A stretch of DNA of 64,000 nucleotides from positions 310,001-374,000 of the forward strand of contig JAYKXP010000045.1 of the NCBI GenBank assembly GCA_037176845.1, in the 5' to 3' direction. How positions within the stretch are numbered: position 1 is the first letter of the stretch; each line of letters starts with the position of its first letter. Source of the DNA: Paramarasmius palmivorus (lineage: Eukaryota > Basidiomycota > Agaricomycetes > Agaricales > Marasmiaceae). Under the pieces are notes generated by a model. It saw only the letters and a list, made by a program, of their open reading frames with translations. It searched no databases and was not told the origin of the DNA. Positions 1-11,829 of the stretch are shown piece after piece. The position numbers and the translations under genes were made by a program.

Positions 1-217
1 ATTGGACCAGGAGCAGACCGATGTTAGTATGGCTATTGATATGGACATTGCTCGTAGAGCGGCGGTCTTTGTCGGCAATGGCGTAAGTCCTCCGTGTTTC
101 CTCACCTCTTACATGTTGCGCTCATTAGGCTTTTTTTAGTTCTCATCGTTCACTAGCAACATCGTCCACAGACGACTCAAAGACGGCAAGGAGCCGATTA
201 GTATCAGATTCTTCTGA
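1..217 (+). CDS. 3' end of O-fucosyltransferase-like protein (partial)
   Basis: The gene enters from the left edge, so only its C-terminus is visible. The open frame starts at base 2 and runs to 82, a 57-nt GT-AG intron covers 83-139, and the last exon is 140-217 ending in TGA. Joined, it contains an IDMDIARRAAVFVGNG stretch followed by SSFTSNIVHRRL and a terminal PISIRFF. This pattern, with a conserved GNG/SS-x-TSN segment near the end, recalls basidiomycete GDP-fucose O-fucosyltransferase-like proteins, which would modify secreted proteins in the secretory pathway. Family assignment is by recognition of this short tail only; that it is a real gene end with a clean intron is more certain than its product. 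Confidence 0.55.
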
Positions 218-550
218 TCTTCATGCGTAGACTATCCACGTGGATTTTGTTGACTATAGTGCATACCCCATAGTTGTAGTGCGTAATGTATATACCTGTA
301 ATGGACGAGTTGGAGAGAAACACTCATTTTCACTGGGATTTAAAGCTTACTTGACCACAGATAGAAAAGAACCGTTAGATCGACATATCCCTCGAGGCAC
401 TTGATATACCTCACGGGTTTCTAGGACATCTCGGGATTGGTCGCCTCAGGTGGTAACCATACTTGAGATTCATTGTGTCGAATAAATACGTGGGCAAATA
501 AATACGAATTGATTACAGATTCACGCCGCTGTCACTGCCATATGGGTCCT

Positions 551-1488
551 TCAAGGTGCAGCAAGAGTGTAATCGGCCTTGTTATTATCCGGGCAGATGA
601 AGTGGCCGATTGCAGTTGTCGTAGGCGAGGGTACACACCTTGGGGCATTTAGCCTTATGGAAGATCTCATTAGTATGAAGCATGATACGAAGGCAGCCAG
701 AATCGCATTCACTGAGCAATCGTACTTAATGCGGCACGCCAACAGACGGGCATGTTTCGGGTTTATCATGGCTACCGGTACAGCAGCTTGGGGAATCGCC
801 TGTTAGAAACAATTTAAATCCATAGTAAACACGAAGTACGGTATAAAGTAGAAAACATGGCAGCATACCATTATTACGGTCACTATTGGGTCCTTCCAAG
901 CCAGCCGAACCTAGCAATGATCAGGATGAGGATGTGCATAGAGTGACTTGATTAGGTATACCTCACACTGGCATCGGCCCCGTTGTTCAGATCGACAGTG
1001 TAGGACCCTTCAGGGCAACCCTTGATGTTGGTGATCATCGAGGGAATATCGAGGCCATCGACGAGAGAAACTGAGCTGGGCAAAATCAATTACTTAGTCT
1101 GCGAGGAAAAAAGTAGCTTACCATCGTAGTTATCTTTCGTGCCGTCGAAAATCCATGCGGCGAGAGAGGCGAGCTTCTCGTAAGTACTGCAAAACAGCAT
1201 GGCCTCAATAGCACCGGAGACGCCCCGAAGAGAATATCACATTTCCGGTGCATTCCAATCCACCAGCGCATCCGCCGGTCCTGCAGAATTATGCTCCGGG
1301 TTTAATCGAAAAGTAACATCCGCTCCTTGGGTGGGGTTGAGAATGGCTGTAGTGCAGGGATGGAAGATCATGGTGGTTGACAAGAAAGCTGGTCCGGCAG
1401 GCAATTTTAGCCGGCAGTTATCTTGTCTTGACTCTGAACATCCATCATCCTCCTCAAGCTCCGTCCAAGCTCCGTCGGAAGTCGGCAT
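551..1488 (-). pseudogene. Thaumatin-like protein, decayed
   Basis: Reading the minus strand gives consecutive thaumatin-family signatures: a QGADVTF segment, then LASLAAWIFDG, then NYD-VSLVDG across a clean 51-nt intron (1071-1121), then MITNIKGCPEG, later SPSCCTGSHDKPETCP, and finally a KADYTLAAP end close to the usual ADYT terminus. It is broken: an in-frame TGA lies at 1237-1239 between the first two blocks, another stop follows the CCTGSHDKPETCPSVGVPH block near 726, the C-terminal part is shifted, and no signal peptide precedes the first ATG although these proteins are normally secreted. Intact homologues are small cysteine-rich secreted proteins, some binding or cleaving beta-1,3-glucan. 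I see no way to read it as one functional protein. Confidence 0.7.
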
Positions 1489-2344
1489 ATATACTGATCA
1501 TCATTCAAGATACATCTGTGAAGGAGCCTGAGAAACAGAGACGATGATCTAGAAACGGACATGCGAATCGGCGTACTTGAAAGGTGGAGGCAGGGTGAAG
1601 GATCAGGTAAGTGTGTTTGTTACCTGGGCTCTTGACCTAGAATTCCATTTCATTCATCCTCTATGCGGGTAGCCTAGTTCTCGAATCTGCCGTCTTGGCT
1701 GGGTAGCAGCAAAATCGTCCCACAAAATTGAATACTTTTGCAATATGGCCCGGGATTTACCAAGCGCGCTCTGGGCTACGAGGCTCTGGGGACGAAGTTA
1801 CGAGACTCCAGTGGACTAACGAGACGTAATACATTCGTCCAGAAGAGCCTCTCAGAACTCAGGAAAAGGATATACTGTGCTTTTCAGGACAACACAGTTC
1901 TTCAACGCTATTCATGAAAGTTTAAGATTACCTCTGGGATTCGCCTCGAACTTTGTGTCTGGAGGGGTGAATAGAATAGGCTTGGAAATCCACAGGTCTG
2001 TTTGTGAATCGATCAACTTTCTACCGGAATCATGGCCAAGCATCCGCGTCGGTATCATGGCTCTATGGCGCCGGTTTACGTTAATTCATGGAATTCCCAT
2101 TATCTACGTCTTGGGTTATAGCATTCCCAAACACGAAATCAAAATCGTTGTCTGCGCCCCAGGTCTGGAGGTTTATGGGATTAACATGAGGAAGTCGAGG
2201 CCTAGACGATTCTTATCATCAAGATGTGGTGATACACCTGTGTACATAATCAAAAGCGAAAGTGGTACGATAATTCCGTTCATTTAAATAAAACAGCAAC
2301 AATGTGACTGATTTGTTCGTCGCCGTGCCAGAACCTTGTACGAC
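1489..2344. other. Intergenic, upstream of ERG3
   Basis: No gene recognised. It should hold the ERG3 promoter. The longest frame (1877-2287, plus strand) lacks an ATG start and resembles nothing I know. No convincing TATA box or repeat was seen. Confidence 0.5.
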
Positions 2345-3568
2345 ATGGATCTCATTCTTGACATCGCAGACGACGTCGTTCTCGACAAATTTTGGGCTAC
2401 AATCCTTCCTCTTAGCGCATTCTCGTCGGTTAACGGCAGCTCCGTGGCCTCCTCTCAATGGTCTCAACTAGTCTCCCATCTTCCTCGTCCTCAGGTCTCG
2501 ATAGATGACTATCTTTACGAGCCTAGTTCCCCCTATTCGTATCCTACAACATTCCCAGATGTCTCGGCATGGCCTCGTTCATACGTTCCTCGCCAGATGC
2601 TCTCCATCACGATCATTACCCTCATCGGAGTCCATATCATGTACTTCCTCTTCGCCACACTTTCCTACTACTTCATTTTCAACCACGACATGATGCGGCA
2701 CCCACGCTTTCTTAAAAATCAAGTCAAACTCGAAATCCAAACCTCACTGAAGGCATTTCCTGTCATGATGCTACTGACTCTGCCTATATTCCAAGCGGAA
2801 GTAATGGGCTGGAGTAAGCTATATAAAGGTCTTGACACCTACGGGTACACCTGGCTCATCCTTAGTATTCCCTGGTGAGTCACTATGCGAATGTTTCGCC
2901 TTCAACGCAACCATTAATACACTGTCTTTAGTTTCGTCCTCTTCACTGACTATTGCATCTATTGGATTCATCGCTGGCTTCATATACCTGTCATATACAA
3001 GGCACTACACAAACCTCACCACAAATGGATCGGTACGTGATCTCTACGTCCTCCTGCTCATTGGTCTGATTCATATCTCTCTAGTCCCTACTCCCTTTGC
3101 ATCCTATGCTTTCCATCCTGTAGATGGCTGGTTGCAATCGGTTCCATACCATCTTTTTGTCTTCGTCTTCCCCATGCATCGCATCGTGTACCTTTCTCTA
3201 TTTGTCGGCGTCACATTTTGGACTATCCTCGTGAGTACCAGTGCTCATCTCATGTACTCGAATCTAACTCGCTATGGATCAGATCCACGATTCTGACATG
3301 ATCACTGGCCATCCTTTGGAGAAGATTATAAATGGCCCTGCTCACCATACACTACATCATATATACTTCACCGTTAACTATGGCCAGGTATGTACTTATT
3401 TTCCACTGATGTTGTCAACTCTGTTGACGTGTTTTATAGTACTTTACCTGGGCAGACCGCGTCGGCAACTCTTATAGACATCCTGATAGCTCGCTGGATC
3501 CTCTTCTCGAGGTTCAAATGCAGGAGAGAGCCGAGAGAGAGGCGAAAAGTAAAGCTAAAGCTGACTAG
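2345..3568 (+). CDS. ERG3: Sterol C-5 desaturase (ERG3)
   Basis: This ER membrane enzyme introduces the C5-C6 double bond into episterol-type intermediates of ergosterol synthesis. Five exons can be joined in phase: 2345-2874, 2932-3032, 3085-3230, 3283-3387 and 3440-3568, giving 336 codons, within the usual family length; the four introns are 52-57 nt. All three di-iron histidine boxes of the fatty acid hydroxylase superfamily are present: HRWLH, HKPHH and HTLHH. Hydrophobic segments flank the boxes (for example [19 protein letters not shown]), and the C-terminus is charged and lysine-rich (ending KSKAKAD). The ATG at 2345 ([10 protein letters not shown]) is the first in frame. The 3' half was copied into the 7.9-8.3 kb region, where it is broken; this copy is the functional one. 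Confidence 0.93.
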
Positions 3569-3780
3569 TGTCACTGTAGATGTGTTGGGCTATATATTGG
3601 TATTAATATCCTAGTTTACGCGCGTAATCCGAATCGTATATGGTCTAATCCTCGTCTTGAGCTTTGCAATGACAACTGTCACAGGGAGCAATGGAGTAAA
3701 CTCTAATGAGGCAAGGGATATGAGCGTTTAGAGATAGATAGATTTGCAGGCGATGGTGACAGCTTTTACATGTACAGAGT

Positions 3781-6740
3781 CTACATGATCATCGAAACCA
3801 CTATAGACACAAATGTTGCAATGCCCAAAATCCATTTCCCGTTTTCTAATCCTTTTGCACCGTTAGACCCTGCACCAGGTGTTCCAGAACCTTGAGGTGT
3901 ATCAGTTACCGCAGTAGCTATGAAGCTTCTCCAAGCAGCAACGGTCTCTGAGGGAGCAACAGTCGAAGAAACCGTCGATCCACTACCATAGAAAATCGCA
4001 GCCGTATCAGCTGGTAAATAAGCGCCCATGAGCGTCGGATCTTCACCGCCCACGACATTCGAACCATCTACGAGCCCAGTTGTGTTGTTTCCAAGGATGA
4101 AATCGCGGAGGAATACAAAAGCCTACATAATATCATCAGCAAGCCGCGCGAGAGCGAGGTTCGAGAGTCTCACAGCTTCGGGAACCGAACGAGGTACAAA
4201 GTGTCCAGCATTCTCGAAAAGCGCGTATGTGATGTTGCGTTCTTGGTGAATGATGCCGACGGTGTTCCCGTTGTCGTCCTTGAGCGGAGTAGCTGGTCGT
4301 CGCGTGAAGCCTTGGATTCCTCCAAAAGTCGTGTTCTGTTTGGCGTGTTAGATCTTCGGTTAACAAGGTCGGCGAATGAGCTCATTACCTGGATGACAAC
4401 TAATAGAACGTCAACAACTGTTCATACTATAAGAATGAACGCATACGTACCTTCAGCACCGAAATGTTCCACCAACGAGTCTGAGTTTCCTTCATAGATG
4501 ACGATACCAACACCACGTTCACTCGCATTGGAAGCTAGCTCGGACATAAACGCCGCAGGCCTGCGGTAGGCGTTAGTGAATTGCTTCACGAGTGTAACTT
4601 CGCTGACTTACTCGACACCTAGAAGTATAAAACCATGAGAACGTGAATAGTTATCACATTAGACAATGGTGCACGTACTGCGATCTCCCCAAGGGTTTCC
4701 AGCAGGCGCTGTAATGATCCTAATCAACACTTGACGGAAATCTAGAGGTTGACAACGTACTGATGCCGGTACTGTTGCCAAAGGGGAAAGAGAAGAACAT
4801 TGACCATTGCTTGTCAGGAGCATGCAATGCAGTCCGAACGCGTTCATCTAGAACACAGCGGTAAGTTGCTATCCTGATAAAATCAAGGCGCAAAGCATAC
4901 CGTTCAAGAATACCGAAGGATCGGCGGGTACCTCGGGGTTCAGGGCGTCCGGAATATCGTATGCCTACAAGAGCGCTTTGTACGAAGAACGTAAGATAAT
5001 GTAGGCTCGTTTACTTACGTCAAACGCGCCCTGGGCTGCAAAAACTCTATGAGTAAGAGGCGCAGCACGACGAATACTAAAAGCTTACTCCATGGAAAAG
5101 TAAAGTTCGCAGCATACTCCGTCATCTCCTCCCACAAGAAACATCCATAGAATGGGTCAAGAGTACCATTCGGCCTGCCACTGAGATCTCGTTTCCATTG
5201 CATCCGCTTTTCCTCTCTAACAGCGAGCTCCCGCTCAGACAACATAACATGACGTTTGGGTAGTTGATTTGCGAGTGTAGCTTTGAGGTTAAGGTCGAAG
5301 CTTGTTTTGCGTGCTTGGCTGAGGGACAGCATGGCGTCGATATTGGTGGTAGTGTTAAATACGTTTACTAGGGACGGGAACGGTCCGTTTTGTTGGGGAT
5401 ATGTTAGATTGAGATCGTATCCACAAAGGCGTGATCTAGTGGGAGTATTAGTCTCGATTGAATGAAATTTGTGTTTGGTAGCACATACTGCTCTTGGAAG
5501 TACTGGAATACTTCAGTATCAAACCCTATAATCTGCGGGAACGTCTGCAGAGTGTTGACCTAATCGACGCGTCAGTGCGGATGCATTGGCTTCAACGGGG
5601 TGAACTTGCCGTTGAGATTTCCTCGTAGCCCGCAAATGAGCCCATTGCGCCGTCTCCGATGGCGATCTTGGCGAGTTTTACCGGAGGATTTGGTGTAGAG
5701 AATATAGCTTTGGTGATGTATGGCTGTGAGGACGCCGTTAGATAAAGAACTGCGAGAACATGTAGGTAGAGCTGACAATGAAGACTCCGGCATAGCTTTC
5801 TCCGGTCAAGTGGAAGGGTCTGTTAGCAAGACTCGGAAAGACTTTGACAAGATTGGCTAGGAATCCGACCTAACATATGGTATCAGTTGAAGATGTGATC
5901 TGTACATACGGAGCGCGAAACTCACGAAATCTTGTCCCAACTGATCCTCGTCAAACACTAGTGATTGTCAGCTTTCGTGCAATGATATCATTCCCCGGAA
6001 ACGACATACCATAGCCATCTGCATCAGATGTAGAGAAACCAACGCCAACTGAAACGTGATATATAGATTAGCTAGGATCAGCGCAGTAGTTCGGCATAAA
6101 AAGCCCACCTGGTTGATCCACCCAAAACGCGTCAGCCAAACGATTCCAACTGAAGTTATTTCCTGCTATAGAATAGTCGCCTTGGACTTGAAGAGGTCCA
6201 TTCTGTTGGAGATGTGTCATTGAAAAGATGGGGTTCCGTGTTTATGGTAAGCACCTCGGTCATCATTCCGACCTGACTTGATGATCCTGGCCTGCGAGCG
6301 GGACAAATGTCAATAAATTGGGACGTTGGTACGTAAATAATTGAAACGTACCCGCCATTGAGCCACACCAACCATGGTTCATCTTGTCGCTCCCCAGCTC
6401 CTGCAGTAAGAGACCCGTTCTCTCTCTCAAAGCCCCAGAACCACAGGGTGTCGTTCGGATGTCCAGGTCGATCCACGGCTATATTCCCAGCGAAACTTCG
6501 TGTGACTTCAATGGTTCCTGTCACGTTTGGAAGGGATTCTGTCACTTGGAAGTCTGCATTGCATAGTGTGAGCAGGATCGAGAACGATGATGATGACTAT
6601 GACTAACACGTTTGCCATTCTGGACTGTACCCGCCACTGGGAATACCAGTATAATTGTGGGGAAATGTGCTTGGGAGACTCCTTTGTGCAAGTGTCGTGC
6701 CGATGACTGTACAAAGTACAGCCTGGGTTTTGAATTTCAT
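3781..6740 (-). CDS. Secreted serine carboxypeptidase (S10), copy A
   Basis: Predicted extracellular exopeptidase that removes C-terminal residues. The ATG at 6740 opens a signal peptide (MKFKTQAVLCTVIG). Successive exons give NDTLWFWGFERENGS, the oxyanion region WLNGGPGSSS (Ser where many relatives have Cys), DQPVGVGFSTSDADGY, the nucleophile motif HLTGESYAGV near 5.8 kb, the Asp region VIYEGNSDSL near 4.5 kb, and the His motif ENAGHFVP near 4.2 kb, so the Ser-Asp-His triad is complete. The C-terminus is Ser/Thr/Gly-rich and ends in a hydrophobic stretch (ILGIATFVSIVVSMIM), which fits a GPI signal or membrane anchor. It is split by many short introns; the boundaries of the first one, after HNYTG/EWQT, I could not settle. 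The exons I translated carry no frameshift. First of three tandem copies. Confidence 0.88.
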
Positions 6741-6852
6741 TTTGGGTTGAGGGTGACACGATCAGCGGGGTTTCGACGACTTCAGTACTGTGGGACTGGT
6801 GAGGGTCGTTATGGGAGAAGAAGAAACAGGGATTTATACCCGAGGTGTGGGC

Positions 6853-6860
6853 TATATATA
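6853..6860 (-). promoter_or_regulatory. TATA box of carboxypeptidase A
   Basis: TATATATA lies about 113 bp upstream of the copy A start codon. The same motif sits at nearly the same distance before copies B and C, inside a conserved duplicated promoter. Confidence 0.6.
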
Positions 6861-7854
6861 CCACCAATGATGACACGGTCATTGCATGTACTCCAGATAC
6901 CATCAGAATCTGTAAGATAATCAGGACAGCCCATGAGTATAATAGGTTTGTAAACGCCCACACTTATTCTTATCCAGCTTCGACCGGGTCAGCCGTACCA
7001 GCCGTCTTCTCAATATAATCATCCTAGGCCCAATACTGAAGCACAGCTACCCCAAACTCTTTTCCACTTCGGGTCTTCGCATGGAATGATGATTTAGGAG
7101 GGCCTTCTAATGTTTCAGGTCCTTTTCGTCGCTACCCTTCCATGTGTCGACCTAAGGAAAGGCAGAGTTATCGTTAGCATAAACAGGTAGGATAGCAGAG
7201 CAGATCCACCTCAATAAAACTCACAGCATAAGTCGTAACTCTATCAATTTTGAGTTGGGCTCCAGAGAATCGCTTTGATCCTCATCATTTTGAGATATGA
7301 ACTGCTTCAACGATCAAGAATGGACGAATGAGCTGGGGAATGAAGTTTGAGTTGCGGTGTTGACACATGAATGAACAACTGGCGTCGATGCGATTGGTTT
7401 TGGACAGAGTGCGAACAGCGAGAAGCGCCTCTGTCCCAACTTTGTTCCGAACCGTCATCTTCTTTATTTGCCTCTAATCTTGGCTCAGTGCTCCACCCTA
7501 AATGTCCAAAAGAACAGCGAGATTAATCTGGCTTGACATGAAGAATAGATATCGAGTTAGCCTGGAGCCATGAAGGACTGGATAAAGGATTGGAACAGGA
7601 GCAGGTGCGTATCGGCAACTCACTCTCAATTATATTCAGTCGAAGTAACTTAGGTGCATCTAGGAGATACTAAATACACAGAATGGGCAAGCTTAATACG
7701 ACAAAAATAATTTGTCCAGAGCAGATGACGGGGATGACGGGGTCTCTTTTTTGACATCTCCATCGAGGTTTCTTGGACGTATCAGCTCATGCCGAAGACA
7801 CAAAACCTACTATACACAACGCTCACACCTACAAAACTACCAGCACTGTTACAA
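6861..7854. other. Intergenic: duplicated promoter and upstream flank of carboxypeptidase A
   Basis: No gene seen. The stretch to about 7.62 kb is recognisably similar to the sequence upstream of copy C (about 14.8-15.55 kb), including a GATTGGTTTTGG/GGTTGGTTTTGG block and a GAAGCG-rich block, so it belongs to the duplicated unit. Beyond that point the similarity stops and the ERG3 relic begins. Confidence 0.55.
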
Positions 7855-8345
7855 GCCTCACCGCCAATGCATCAGTACCTGGAGTATATCCCCTAGTCGT
7901 TGGACTGATGTTCACCTCCGTTAGTCTAGATTCCCATTGCATTGGTTACAGTTAGCCAAATACTGTCTTTCCCCCTTTCTCATGCGATGATTGTGTGCCT
8001 TCTATTTGTCGCCGTCACAGTTTGGACTACAGCGTCCTCGGAGTATCAACAATCTATCTCCCTAACTCGCTACAGCTTAGCCCCACATGATCACTAGTAT
8101 TTCCTTGGGAAGAACTAGCAATGGCCCAGCATATCATACACTTCATCACATATACTTTTACTGTCAACCATGGCCAGGGAGGCGCTTATGTTATGATGCA
8201 TACTTGCCTTCCCTAACGTACCTGACCAGGGCAGATCGCGTGCACAACTCCCGTAGACATCCCGATAGCTCTCTCAATCAAAGCTAAACCGTAGAAGAGG
8301 GCCGGGAAAAGCAAAGCTCAAATCGAGTAATATTCCGATGTACTA
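7855..8345 (+). pseudogene. Truncated ERG3 3'-end copy
   Basis: The stretch aligns by eye with exons and introns of ERG3 (about 3005-3600). It includes LLFVAVTVWTT matching [12 protein letters not shown], then [13 protein letters not shown] matching [13 protein letters not shown], and ADRVHNSRRHPDSSL matching [15 protein letters not shown]. The 5' half with the first two histidine boxes is absent, and stops and frame changes separate the blocks, so no desaturase can be made. As at the parent locus, its 3' end lies about 200 bp from the end of a carboxypeptidase gene on the opposite strand (copy B), which shows it was carried along in the duplication. Confidence 0.85.
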
Positions 8346-8475
8346 TATATGTTATTCTAATGTCCAGACTTCCCACTAATTGGACGCCTCATAGCCACTG
8401 GTCACGGGAACCCGGACAAGAGCGTTGAAAAATACATTGAATACTTGCTAGTCGGACGCGATAACAGTTCGCTGT

Positions 8476-11450
8476 CTAAATAATCATTGTAAACATTATA
8501 GACGCCAGTGTCGCAAGGCCTGAAATCCATTTCCCAGCGTTCTCCAATGCTTCTGCACTGTTAGACCCTGTAGGTCCCGTAGGTGCCGCAGAAATCTGAG
8601 GTACCCCAGTTCCTGCAGTAGCTATGAAGCTTCTCCAAGCAGCAATAGTCTCCGAGGGAGCAACAGTCGAAGCAACCGTCGATCCACTACCATAGAAAAT
8701 CGCAGCCGTATCAGCTGGTAAGTAAGCGCCCATGAGCGCCGGATCTTCACCGCCCACAACATTTGAGCCGTTTACAAGCCCACTTGTGCTGTTTCCAAGA
8801 ATAAAGTCACGAAGGAATATGAAAGCCTGCGTGCCATTATCAGCAAGTCGCAAGGATGAGAATTGAGGAACTCACAACTTCGGGAACCGAACGAGGTACA
8901 AAGTGCCCAGCATTCTCAAAAAGTGCATACGTGACATTGCGTTCTTGGTGAATGATACCAACGGTGTTCCCATTGTCGTCCTTGAATGGGGTAGATGGTC
9001 GTCGTGTGAAACCTTGGATTCCTCCAAAAGTCGTGTTCTACTTCGTTATCAGTTCTCTGGCGAACCACGTCATTAGATTGAACTCGAAGTTACCTGGATG
9101 ACAACTAATAGAAGTCAGCATTCATGTATGCTATAGATAGAAGCTAAAGAAACAGTACCTTCAGCACCAAAGCGTGCTACCAAGGAGTCCGAGTTGCCTT
9201 CATATATGACGATACCAACACCACGTTCAGTCGCATTTGAGGCTAGCTCGGACATGAATGCCGAGGGCCTGCAGCGGGTCTTAGCAAGTCGGCTGAAGGA
9301 TTCACCAGTGTGACAGCTACTTACTCGACACCTAAAGGTATACAACCATGAGTATATGAACGATGGTCACGTCAGGCTATGAACGTACTGCGATCTCCGA
9401 AAGGGTTTCCAGCAGGTGCTATAGCGAAGCTAATTAACAGGCTTCACAGGAAATCTCGAAGTTGACGACATACTGATATCTGTACTATTGCCAAAGGGGA
9501 ACGGGAAGGACGCCCCCCATCGCTTGTCGGGAGCATGCAGTGCAGTCCGGACTCGCTCATCTAGAACACAGCGGTAAGCTGTTATCCTGAGTGGGCCAAG
9601 CCATGAACAGGAAACACACCGTTCAAGAATACTGAAGGGTCAGTGGGCACCTCGGGGTTCAACGCGTCCGGAATATCGTAGGGCTAAATGCATTAGGTAG
9701 AGAACGCAACATTAAGTACGCTCATACTTACGTCAAACGCGCCCTGAGCTACAAGACATCTGTGAACAAGAAGCGCGATAGAATGAATGGTGAAAGTCTT
9801 ACTCCACGGGAAAGTGAAATTCGCAGCATAATCCGTCATCTCCTCCCACAAGAAACATCCATAGAATGGGTCAAGGGTACCATTCGGTCTGCCACTTATG
9901 TCTCGTTTCCACTGCGTCCGCTTGTCCTCTCTGAGAGCGAGTTCCCGTTCGGATAACATGACATGACGTTTGGGTAGCTGGTTCGTGAGTGTGGCTCTGA
10001 GGTTAAGGTCAAAGCTTATTTTTCGGGCTTGATTCAGAGACAAGATGGCATCGAAGTGGGTCGTGGTCTTGAATACATTGACAAGTGATGGGAAGTGTCC
10101 GTTCTTCTTAGGGTAAGTTAGGTTGAGATCGTATCCACACAGGTGTGATCTAGTACGACATATCAGTCTTGGTCAAACGATGTGTGAGTTCAATAGTACA
10201 TACTGCTCTTGGAAGTACTGGAATACTTCTGTGTCGAAACCTATAATCTGCGGAAATGTCTGTAGTGTATTGACCTGAATAACGCGTTAGGTTGATGAGG
10301 TTGGTTTTCAAAGAGACGAACATACAGTTGAGATTTCCTCAGTCCCCGTGAACGACCCCATTGAGCCATCTCCTATAGCAATTCTTGCCAGTTTGACAGG
10401 AGGATTTGGTGTAGAGAAAATGGCTTTGGTGATATATGGCTACGATAGGGACGTCAGATGATGATTCGTGAGATTGTTCGGACGGAACTGACAATGTAAA
10501 CGCCGGCATAGCTTTCCCCAGTCAAATGGAAGGGCCTAGTAGCAAGACTTGGAAAAACTTTGACAAGATTGGCCAGGAATCGAACCTGATGAAGAATAGT
10601 ATTAGCAAAATGTGCAAATGGAACACCTCAACTCACAAAGTCTTCGCCCATCTGATCTTCGTCGAATACTAGGGAATGTTAGCTTCCATGTGATGGTATC
10701 GCAAACCCCATACGACATACCATAGCCATCTGCATCAGATGTAGAGAAACCGACGCCAACTGAAACGTGATACCACATACATTAGCTAGGATAAATGTAG
10801 CGCTTCGGCACAAAAGACCCACCTGGTTGATCCACCCAAAACGCGTCAGCCAAACGATTCCAACTGAAATTGTTTCCTGCTATAGAGTAGTCGCCTTGGA
10901 CTTGAAGAGGTCCATTCTAGTGAAGATATGTCATTCAAAGATGGGAATCCATGTTTATAGTCGGCACCTCCGTCATCATTCCGAGTTGACTTGATGACCC
11001 TGGCCTATGAGCGCGATGAACGTCAATAAGTCGGGACGTTGGTACGTAAATAATCGAAACGTACCCTCCGTTGAGCCATACCAACCAAGGTTCGTCTTGT
11101 CGCTCCCCAGGTCCTGCAGTAAGAGACCCATTTTCTCTCTCAAAGCCCCAGAACCAAAGTGTATTATTCGGATGTCCGGATCGATCCACAGCTATGTTCC
11201 CAGCGAAACTTCGCGCTACTTCAATGGTTCCTGTCACGTTCGGAAGCGATTCCGTCACTTGGAAATCTGGATTGCATGGTGTGAGAACGATCGGTAATGG
11301 CGACGATGACGACTAACACGTTTGCCATTCTGAACTGTATCCACCATTCGGAATTCCCGTATAATTGTGGGGAAATGTGCTTGGGAGAGTGGATTGTGCA
11401 AGTGTCGAGCCAATGACTGCACAAAGTACAGCTTGCGTTTGGTATTTCAT
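8476..11450 (-). CDS. Secreted serine carboxypeptidase (S10), copy B
   Basis: Paralogue of copy A with the same exon order and the same motifs: signal peptide from the ATG at 11450 (MKYQTQAV), NNTLWFWGFERENGS, WLNGG joined to PGSSSQLGMM, VRFLANLVKVFPSL, HLTGESYAGVYI with the catalytic Ser near 10.5 kb, the Asp motif VIYEGNSDSL near 9.2 kb, and a GHFVP-type His motif near 8.9 kb. The C-terminus ends WISGLATLASIMFTMII, again hydrophobic. I saw no disabling mutation in the exons I read. It is closer to copy C than to copy A in its tail and first exon, so B and C probably separated last. The ERG3 relic lies just past its 3' end. Confidence 0.86.
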
Positions 11451-11566
11451 TTTGGGTTGAAGCATGGCACTACCAGCAGGGTGTCAACAACCTTCTTACT
11501 GTGGGGCCAGTGACTCTGAAGTTGTTATGGGAGAAGAAACAGGACTTTATAAGTACCCGGTGCGGC

Positions 11567-11574
11567 TATATATA
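11567..11574 (-). promoter_or_regulatory. TATA box of carboxypeptidase B
   Basis: TATATATA, about 117 bp before the copy B ATG; conserved in place with copies A and C. Confidence 0.6.
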
Positions 11575-11829
11575 CCAATGATGACACGGTCACTGCATAT
11601 ACTCCAGACATCATCAAAATCTGTAAGATGATCAGGACAAGTCATGAGCATTGTATATTTGTAAAAACTCACATTTATTTTTGTCTCGCTCTGACCGAAT
11701 CAGCCGTGCTTCTCAATACCCCAGACTCCAATACGCTTCTAACGGTTTAAAAAGCGACTTACGAGAACTCGGACAAGAGCGTTGAAAAATACATTGAATG
11801 CCAGCCAGACGCGATAACAGTTTCGCTGT

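Noticed and set aside
1877..2287. 136-codon open frame upstream of ERG3
   Set aside because: It starts with GTG rather than ATG, has no recognisable motif and lies in the expected ERG3 promoter.
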